Origin: JAEYLA01 sp035561315
GTDB taxonomy: Bacteria; Bacillota; Clostridia; Christensenellales; CAG-138
Direction: 5' to 3'
DNA length: 17,331 bases
Assembly: GCA_035561315.1 (NCBI GenBank)
Contig: DATMXR010000182.1
Location: 1-17,331, forward strand
A program made the translations under genes and the position numbers. The notes beneath the pieces were generated by a model that had not been told where the DNA came from, ran no database searches, and saw nothing but the letters and a program-made list of their open reading frames with translations. Within the stretch, counting starts at the first letter, position 1. Each line of letters starts with the position of its first letter. Positions 12,895-17,331 of the stretch are shown piece by piece.

Positions 12895-13275
12895 CTATAG
12901 AAGCGTCGACCAGCTGAATCCCTCGATGCATTTCATATGCTTCGCGGTGGTGATGATGAACTCCAGCTCCATCAGAGTCTGCGCTTTGTCCCTGGTGCGG
13001 ACGAGCTGCAGCGCCGCGCGAAGGTCCGAGTCCAGCTGCTCTACGGACTGATGGTGCAAAAACAGCTGCAAGATATCCTTGCTTTCCCGGTAGCGGGCGT
13101 TCATCCACTGCACGTTGTTCTGCGCCATTTCCCAGTCCCCCCGGTGGACGGCGTCCACGGTGTTTTCCGAAACGTTGACGATCTCGTCGGAAAGCTTACA
13201 GAGATAGCGGCTCGGGAACACGAACAGCGCGGCCAATATCAGGATGCTTACCACGTTTGCGATGCGCTTAGCCAT
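12895..13275 (-). CDS. DUF4363 family membrane-anchored protein
   Basis: A 126-residue protein with one N-terminal hydrophobic helix (about residues 6-22) and a mostly helical extracytoplasmic part (DEIVNVSENTVDAVHRGDW, then MQ/WMNARYRESKDILQLF). This resembles DUF4363, which is often encoded directly after DUF421 proteins in spore formers. The start ATG at 13275 overlaps the end of the DUF421 gene by 8 bp, which fixes the start and implies coupled translation. Its role is unknown; an interaction with the DUF421 partner is inferred only from gene order. Confidence 0.8.
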   Translation of the reverse strand: MAKRIANVVSILILAALFVFPSRYLCKLSDEIVNVSENTVDAVHRGDWEMAQNNVQWMNARYRESKDILQLFLHHQSVEQLDSDLRAALQLVRTRDKAQTLMELEFIITTAKHMKCIEGFSWSTLL

Positions 13276-13999
13276 CCGTTTCCCCCAGTTTGACGCCCGT
13301 CCTGCGGGAAGAGACCCGGCCGCCCAGCTTCTCATAGCCCTGGGCGTGCAGCGTGCCGTCCGGGGAAAGGCTCGCAAAAAACACCTCGTCCGGGGCGGCG
13401 TAGTCCATTGCCTTGAGCTGCTCAACAAGCCAGCTGTCCGTGCAGTTGCAGTGCTTGAGCGCCTTGTGGTGGATCTTGCCGTCCAATATCAGCATTTCGG
13501 GCAGGCGGTCAAAATGCGGCTCCAGGTTCAGGTCCTTGAGCGTCGGCGTATGCTGGTCGCCTTTTAGCAGCACGCTCATGCTCCCGTCGGTTTCTATGAT
13601 CGCGTACGCGACGTCGCCGATATCGAACACGTCCTTGTTGCGCAGCTGCTCCATCAGGTCGCTTAATGAATAGCACGAGCTTCGCATGACGTCTTCCTGC
13701 ACCTTGCCCCTGGAAATCAAGATCTGCGGCTTCCCCGCGAGCACTTTCCTGACCCGCTCGCTTTTTAAGGAGCCCCAGGCCGCAAGCTGCTGCAGCAAAA
13801 ACAGCGCCAGTATGGGGATCACGCCGTAGACGAGCGGGATGCTCGTATCCGCGATCGGGTCGGACGCAAGGTCCGCGATGAGAAGCGTGAATACGAGGTC
13901 AAACGGCTGCAGCTCGCTGATCTGGCGCTTTCCCATCAGCCGGATCACCATGAATATCAGCACATACAATATGATGGCGCGCAGAAACAAAATGAGCAT
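13268..13999 (-). CDS. DUF421 (YetF/YcaP family) membrane protein
   Basis: A 243-residue protein with about three N-terminal membrane helices (2-20, 34-50, 56-76) followed by the soluble DUF421 domain. The signature MGKRQISELQPFDLV is at residues 22-36, and KPQILISRGKV at 90-100. In spore formers such proteins include SpoVAF-region and YetF-type proteins with poorly defined roles. The ATG at 13999 has AGGAGG 6 nt upstream; the longer frame to 14155 has no support. A 9-bp stem (14018-14026 with 14051-14059) lies in the leader just before the ribosome binding site. The gene is divergent from the amidase gene. Confidence 0.88.
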   Translation of the reverse strand: MLILFLRAIILYVLIFMVIRLMGKRQISELQPFDLVFTLLIADLASDPIADTSIPLVYGVIPILALFLLQQLAAWGSLKSERVRKVLAGKPQILISRGKVQEDVMRSSCYSLSDLMEQLRNKDVFDIGDVAYAIIETDGSMSVLLKGDQHTPTLKDLNLEPHFDRLPEMLILDGKIHHKALKHCNCTDSWLVEQLKAMDYAAPDEVFFASLSPDGTLHAQGYEKLGGRVSSRRTGVKLGETDG

Positions 14000-14017
14000 G
14001 GCATACCTCCTTGTAAC

Positions 14018-14059
14018 CGCCGGTCCATTCGGCAGCTTCATTAAATCGGCGGACCGGCG
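14018..14059 (-). promoter_or_regulatory. Leader hairpin before the DUF421 ribosome binding site
   Basis: CGCCGGTCC (14018-14026) and GGACCGGCG (14051-14059) form a perfect 9-bp stem with a 24-nt loop. On the minus-strand transcript it ends 7 nt before the AGGAGG site of the DUF421 gene, close enough to affect ribosome access. No known riboswitch pattern is recognised in the loop. Confidence 0.4.
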
Positions 14060-14222
14060 CTTACTTACTCCTAGTTTCCCAAACGAAAAAAGAAGTATGC
14101 TACGGCATGACGGCACTTTTTCGTGAAAGCTTGGCGCGCAACATGCGCGGCTCATGCATATAGTGAAGGAGGCGGAGAGGTTACCGTGCTACCCGCCGCA
14201 ATTCCAACGGGAGGTGAGCGTT

Positions 14223-14957
14223 TTGCCGAATATCTATCTGAGTCCCTCCACACAAGAATCAAACGAATATGTCATAGGCGGCAGCGAGGAATATCATATG
14301 AACGTACTCGCGGATGCGCTGGAGCCGTATCTGCGTGCGAGCGGTATCCGTTTTACGCGCAATACGCCGGAAATGACGGCGAGGTCCTCCATCCGCGCGT
14401 CCAACGCCGGGAATTACGACCTGCACCTTGCGCTGCATTCCAACGCCGCGCCGGAAGGCCGCTACGGGACCGTACGCGGGTCGGACATCTACTACGCGCC
14501 CAACAGCGAACGCGGGCAGACCGTCGCGAACATCATCGCGGAAAATATCCGGGATATCTACCCCGATCCCGATCTTGTACGCGCGATTCCCACCACAAGC
14601 ATCGGCGAGGTGGTGCAGACCAGGGCGCCTTCGGCGTTTATCGAGCTTGCCTACCACGACAACGAGGAGGACGCCGAATGGATTGTGGACAATACGGACC
14701 AGATCGCCCGCACCATCGTGCTGGCGCTTACGGAGTATTTCAACACGCCCTTTGTCTGGCCGACCACGCCGCGCACGGGCACCGTAACGCTCACGAGCGG
14801 AACGCTGAACCTCCGCAGCGGGCCCAATATGAACGCGCCCGTCATCGGGAGCATACCCAACCGCGCGCAGGTCACCATACTTGGCCAGCTTGGGGACTGG
14901 TACTCCGTGGAGTACGGGGATAATCTGGGCTTTGTGAACAGGAGCTTTGTGCGGTAG
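14223..14957 (+). CDS. N-acetylmuramoyl-L-alanine amidase (Amidase_3) with SH3 domain
   Basis: A 244-residue peptidoglycan hydrolase that cleaves the muramic acid-L-alanine bond. The Amidase_3 domain spans residues 2-175, opening IYLSPSTQ. Its zinc ligand candidates are Glu23/Glu24 in GGSEEYHMN, His72 in LALHSNAAPEG and catalytic Glu141 in FIELAYHDN. A bacterial SH3 domain follows (about 185-244), with TLNLRSGPNMNAPVIGSI. No signal peptide is seen, which suggests release by mother-cell lysis, non-classical export or a spore-related role (inference). The start is TTG at 14223: GGGAGG lies 8 nt upstream, and the family normally begins M-P-x-I-x-LSPSTQ. The frame extends upstream to 14154 without a ribosome binding site. 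Confidence 0.9.
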   Translation: MPNIYLSPSTQESNEYVIGGSEEYHMNVLADALEPYLRASGIRFTRNTPEMTARSSIRASNAGNYDLHLALHSNAAPEGRYGTVRGSDIYYAPNSERGQTVANIIAENIRDIYPDPDLVRAIPTTSIGEVVQTRAPSAFIELAYHDNEEDAEWIVDNTDQIARTIVLALTEYFNTPFVWPTTPRTGTVTLTSGTLNLRSGPNMNAPVIGSIPNRAQVTILGQLGDWYSVEYGDNLGFVNRSFVR

Positions 14958-14984
14958 CGGCAGAAAGAACGGGGGTGCCTTCCC

Positions 14985-15455
14985 ATGGAACAAAGGGGTT
15001 ATGGCGCGGGCGGCGCCGCGCAGGCGTATGCTCCGGCGCAGGGCGGCATGAACACAAATACCACCACCCAGGAAATGCTTTTAAACATGATCGGCCGCTA
15101 CGTCGTCTGCGAGCTGCTGGTCGCGCCCGGCATATTTTATATCCGCGAGGGCGTCCTGCTGCAGGTGGCAAAAAATTTCTTCCTGCTTTTTGACGAAAGC
15201 AGCAACACCCGCGTGGCGTGCGATCTCCACGCGCTCAAGTTTCTTACCGTGTTCCCTCCGGGCGAGAGGCCGGGCGCCATGACGCAGGAGGAAAAGCGCG
15301 GGTATTTGGGGCGGCTCAAGGCCAACCAGGGCTGCCGCATGCAGGCGTTGCCCGCACCGCAGGAGGCGGGCGCGCAGGATGTCTCCATGACGCCCGCTGT
15401 CCGCGGCCCGTCCCGGGCGGCGGACGCTCCCGCGCTGCGCGAGCCGTACGGCTGA
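14985..15455 (+). CDS. Unrecognised protein with central beta-barrel-like domain, possibly spore-related
   Basis: A 156-residue protein. Residues 1-30 are rich in Gly, Ala, Gln and Thr. The centre (about 30-95) reads like a compact Sm/SH3-type fold: LLNMIGRYVVCELLV, then REGVLLQVAKNFFLLFDE and ACDLHALKFLTVFPPG. The tail (about 105-156) is rich in Pro, Ala and Arg and looks disordered. The composition and the central pattern recall small spore coat proteins such as GerQ, but this is a weak resemblance. It lies 27 bp after the amidase gene on the same strand and is probably co-transcribed with it. No terminator is visible after it. Confidence 0.6.
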   Translation: MEQRGYGAGGAAQAYAPAQGGMNTNTTTQEMLLNMIGRYVVCELLVAPGIFYIREGVLLQVAKNFFLLFDESSNTRVACDLHALKFLTVFPPGERPGAMTQEEKRGYLGRLKANQGCRMQALPAPQEAGAQDVSMTPAVRGPSRAADAPALREPYG

Positions 15456-15526
15456 GCGGAAACGGGGCGTTTTGTGAATATAAAAAAACCGTCTGCCCAT
15501 TGTGTTCTCGTTCAAAGGGACAAATT

Positions 15527-15578
15527 GTGAACCTGTACAAGGCGGATGGAGAAAGCTGTCCGCCTTGCGCTGGTTCAC
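15527..15578. repeat. Two-tier inverted repeat (hairpin with symmetric internal loop)
   Basis: GTGAACC (15527-15533) pairs with GGTTCAC (15572-15578). After a symmetric 4 x 4 nt internal loop, CAAGGCGGA (15538-15546) pairs with TCCGCCTTG (15559-15567) around a 12-nt loop. All 16 stem pairs are Watson-Crick. No T tract adjoins it. It could be a structured RNA or the end of a mobile element. Confidence 0.6.
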
Positions 15579-15596
15579 GCTATATTTTCCTGTTTC

Positions 15597-15684
15597 ACAA
15601 CCTCCGCATTTTCTGTGAAAACCGTCTCTGTCAAAAAGCGTTGTAGACACAAGAAAGCCATTATTGCCGTTTGTCGGAGGTTGT
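15597..15684. repeat. 10-bp inverted repeat ACAACCTCCG / CGGAGGTTGT
   Basis: The arms lie at 15597-15606 and 15675-15684, 68 bp apart, flanking the first half of the transposase-like fragment. The match is perfect. Confidence 0.5.
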
Positions 15685-15767
15685 TGACCGCGGTCCGCTC
15701 CATCCGGAAAAAGTCTGAAGCTTACAATCCCAATCTCTGCAGAATAGAGAGCTTCTTCAAATTTTAA
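15615..15767 (+). pseudogene. C-terminal remnant of an IS110-type transposase
   Basis: The plus-strand frame encodes KKRCRHKKAIIAVCRRLL, then TAVRSIRKKSEAYNPNL and a stop at 15767. This resembles the C-terminal end of IS110/IS116-family transposases (pattern G-x-KKAIIA-x-xR-x-LLT, then Y-NP). The catalytic RuvC-like and Tnp domains are absent, and no start with a ribosome binding site is seen, so it is a relic. The recognisable match begins around 15624. The surrounding 15456-15807 stretch contains no other gene. Confidence 0.5.
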
Positions 15768-15788
15768 GCACTTCAATAGGATGGAGCG
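15696..15788. repeat. 10-bp inverted repeat CGCTCCATCC / GGATGGAGCG
   Basis: The arms are at 15696-15705 and 15779-15788. The 8-mer GGATGGAG also occurs directly at 15544-15551, inside the two-tier inverted repeat. Possible mobile-element end or insertion scar. Confidence 0.45.
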
Positions 15789-15807
15789 ATATGGAAAAGA
15801 GGAAAAA

Positions 15808-16368
15808 TCACATGCTCGCAATGTTTGATGAAAGCAGATGCAAAAATGCGCGGGCCATTACGCGCGGCGATTCGATAGCGCCGCCTTTTAGCCATTGTAC
15901 CGTTGTGTTGAACATTGCACCGGAAATAAAGTACAGATTGTACCGTTCAATAGAATTGTGAGGCATATCACCAAGGCATAGCTCCGCAAATCTGTTTGTA
16001 TCTTCCTGAAGAAAGGTTCCGAAGCCATTGTCATATAGCGCCAGAAGATCGTCTCTTTGCCTTAGATAGTGTTCCAGCGCGGCGACCAGCTTTTCTTCGC
16101 TGAAGATATCATTGAAGGATTCGGTAAAGCTGATTGCGTGTGCCACCTCTCTGCGTTGCCTGTCCATGTAGGATTCGATGATTGCCTCTTTCGAATCGAA
16201 GTTTCGATAGTAAGATGCTCTGGCCACGCCGGACTCCCTGACGATATCGGAAACGGTAATCTCTGAAAATCGTTTCTTTTTCAGCAAAGCAAACAGTGCT
16301 TCCTCAATGGCCTTTTTGACCCGCTGATTTTCAATCGTTCTTTTGTCCGTTTCTTTCGTCTCTGTCAT
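15808..16368 (-). CDS. TetR/AcrR family transcriptional regulator
   Basis: A 186-residue one-component regulator. The N-terminal helix-turn-helix spans about residues 20-60, with FSEITVSDIVRESGVARASY and YYRNFDSKEAII, the TetR signature. The C-terminal half (about 75-186) is an all-helical ligand/dimer domain of the type seen in DhaS-like members. The ligand is unknown. The ATG at 16368 (MTETKETDK) is used; an ATG at 16377 would add MCI. It is transcribed away from the unknown gene at 16513, and a near-palindrome at 16408-16432 between them is the likely operator, suggesting autoregulation and control of the neighbour. Confidence 0.9.
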   Translation of the reverse strand: MTETKETDKRTIENQRVKKAIEEALFALLKKKRFSEITVSDIVRESGVARASYYRNFDSKEAIIESYMDRQRREVAHAISFTESFNDIFSEEKLVAALEHYLRQRDDLLALYDNGFGTFLQEDTNRFAELCLGDMPHNSIERYNLYFISGAMFNTTVQWLKGGAIESPRVMARAFLHLLSSNIASM

Positions 16369-16407
16369 GATACACATTGTATCGCATGATGCCCCCGAAT
16401 ACAACGT

Positions 16408-16432
16408 GAGACAATATGCCTCATAATGTCTC
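16408..16432. promoter_or_regulatory. Probable TetR operator
   Basis: GAGACA-A-TATG (16408-16418) and CATA-A-TGTCTC (16422-16432) form a 25-bp dyad with a 3-bp centre and a single mismatched pair. It lies 40 bp upstream of the TetR start and upstream of the divergent gene's promoter, the expected place for an autoregulatory operator. Confidence 0.7.
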
Positions 16433-16443
16433 GCGTCGCCCTC

Positions 16444-16471
16444 TTGTTCTATGTTATCAAAATGATATAGT
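16444..16471 (+). promoter_or_regulatory. Probable promoter of the unknown gene at 16513
   Basis: TTGTTC (16444-16449) and TATAGT (16466-16471) are separated by 16 bp. Transcription would start near 16478, leaving a leader that contains the AGGAG site before the ATG. The promoter begins 12 bp from the dyad operator. Confidence 0.45.
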
Positions 16472-16512
16472 TTTTATAGCAGGGCACACTATAGATGACA
16501 AGGAGCTACTAT

Positions 16513-17286
16513 ATGAAGAACTATAAGGTGGAATTTGAGATTGACGGCTATACTTATTCGCAGGAAATGATCGAGGCGTTTGAGTTCGAGAGAAATAAAC
16601 ATGTTTTGCATGAGATGAAATATCTTGGCGCAAGCATTACGGACAACGGGAAATCGCTTTCCTACACGGACATTGATTTTTTGAGCAAGGCTGACGCTGC
16701 GCGCCTTACGCTCAAAACAAAAGTAGAGCAGGGAACAGACCGGCTTCTGGCACTATATAAAGACGAAATTGCGCAGACCGACAAGATGTGGAAGGATATT
16801 GTTTCCAACTATAAGGACGGTGATCCGTACCTGCCATGCGTTACGCGTATGAAGGTCACGGGAGTCACTATGGATGATTTAGGCGAAGGTCTGATGCTGG
16901 CCATGGCCGGCGACGATTCCTCTCTGGCAGCAAACCCGGAGCACTATGGACATGTGCTTACAGACACTGTGCCGTCCGGCTTCGAAGGGATGGGTATGTT
17001 CGGCGGTCCCAACCTGATGCGGATTATGTTCGCTCCGGACATACAAATCCCCATAGAAATAGATGCGGATTATCTGCCGTTTACAATCGGGTATTCACAG
17101 CTTGGCGACGGCACCGATATGCATACGCTGGCGGCGCATTATATCAAGGATACCTGCGATGGCATTGAAATGCTGCTCACCGTGTTTTTCCCGCAGGGCA
17201 CACCGCAGGAATTGGTGGACGGTCATAAAATCCATTTGGCAAGCGAATTTCTGGGTTTGGTGAAAATCGCTGCAGAACAAATATAA
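16513..17286 (+). CDS. Unrecognised soluble protein, TetR-linked
   Basis: A 257-residue protein I cannot assign. The N-terminal third is acidic and helical, including FEFERNKHVLHEMKYLGA. The middle has a GDPYLPCVTRMKVTGV stretch. The C-terminal half includes GMGMFGGPNLMR (160-170) and DIQIPIEIDADYLPF (176-190). No signal peptide or clear membrane helix is visible, so it is probably cytoplasmic. The ATG at 16513 is chosen for AGGAG 7 nt upstream; an upstream start at 16495 would add six residues and bypass this site. Its codon use is more AT-rich than the left part of the window. It is divergent from tetR and closely followed by another gene, so it is likely the first gene of a TetR-controlled operon. 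Confidence 0.8.
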   Translation: MKNYKVEFEIDGYTYSQEMIEAFEFERNKHVLHEMKYLGASITDNGKSLSYTDIDFLSKADAARLTLKTKVEQGTDRLLALYKDEIAQTDKMWKDIVSNYKDGDPYLPCVTRMKVTGVTMDDLGEGLMLAMAGDDSSLAANPEHYGHVLTDTVPSGFEGMGMFGGPNLMRIMFAPDIQIPIEIDADYLPFTIGYSQLGDGTDMHTLAAHYIKDTCDGIEMLLTVFFPQGTPQELVDGHKIHLASEFLGLVKIAAEQI

Positions 17287-17305
17287 CGAAAGTGAGGAAG
17301 AAACG

Positions 17306-17331
17306 ATGGCAAGATTTAATGAAACCACGAC
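17306..17331 (+). CDS. Start of a further gene (partial)
   Basis: ATG at 17306 preceded by GTGAGGA opens a frame M-A-R-F-N-E-T-T that runs off the window. It lies 19 bp behind the unknown gene and is probably in the same operon. Too little is present to assign a product. Confidence 0.6.

Noticed and set aside
14123..14923. Plus-strand open frame of 266 codons
   Set aside because: It overlaps the amidase in another frame; only the amidase frame shows conserved motifs and a good ribosome binding site.
15527..15578. Two-tier hairpin as an IS110 bridge RNA
   Set aside because: Bridge RNAs lie in the element's non-coding ends; this hairpin sits where transposase coding sequence should be, and the element is too degraded to judge.
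15081..15821. Minus-strand open frame of 246 codons
   Set aside because: It crosses a plus-strand gene and the degraded intergenic region, has no start signal and no recognisable domain.
1..17331. CRISPR arrays, tRNA or rRNA genes, replication origin
   Set aside because: No regularly spaced direct repeats, no cloverleaf or rRNA signatures and no DnaA-box cluster were seen on reading.

Overview
This window comes from a GC-rich, spore-forming, anaerobic Firmicute, most likely class Clostridia. The evidence is a two-domain GerMN germination lipoprotein, a YlmC/YmxH sporulation protein in the ylmC-nrdR-pgeF order, a DUF421/DUF4363 pair, a butyrate kinase and a clostridial-style LuxS/MtnN pair. 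Genus cannot be fixed from the sequence.

Layout. 1-917 (+): the 3' end of a NagD-type HAD phosphatase and a membrane-anchored FMN-binding protein, convergent with a dCMP deaminase (-). 1410-1726: a non-coding stretch packed with hairpins, including the first copy of a repeated structured element of about 168 nt. 1727-4318 (-): the GerMN lipoprotein, then a PrsA-like foldase lipoprotein with a GIY-YIG-like gene directly behind it. 4492-9345 (+): an IlvN/IlvH-like ACT protein, butyrate kinase, a membrane/PlsC acyltransferase fusion, luxS and mtnN, closed by a bidirectional terminator. 9471-11339 (-): ylmC/ymxH, nrdR, pgeF and a 53-aa membrane microprotein with a GIIGGADGPT motif. 11467-11634: the second copy of the structured element. 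11726-11896 (-): rpsU with a consensus sigma-A promoter. 12112-12317: hairpins and a doubtful tiny ORF. 12321-13999 (-): DUF421, DUF4363 and an HD-domain protein. 14223-15455 (+): an amidase with an SH3 domain and an unrecognised, possibly spore-related protein. 15456-15807: a degraded stretch with a probable IS110-type transposase tail and several nested inverted repeats. 15808-17331: a more AT-rich segment with a TetR regulator, a near-palindromic operator, a divergent unknown gene and the start of another gene.

How the genes fit together. MtnN and LuxS perform consecutive steps of S-adenosylhomocysteine recycling. GerMN, YlmC and probably the amidase belong to spore or envelope biology. 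Butyrate kinase and the PlsC fusion overlap by 8 bp and could be linked through acyl-phosphate or lipid metabolism (inference). The TetR gene and its divergent neighbour look like a self-contained, possibly acquired, regulated cassette.

The most interesting signal is the repeated element at 1553-1721 and 11467-11634. Both copies have the same orientation and nearly the same length, with four hairpins in the same order. Paired bases differ between copies in a compensatory way, and the last hairpin is an identical A6/T6 terminator stem. This fits a structured RNA or RNA-like repeat family that I cannot name. Five genes appear to use TTG or GTG starts supported by well-placed ribosome binding sites.
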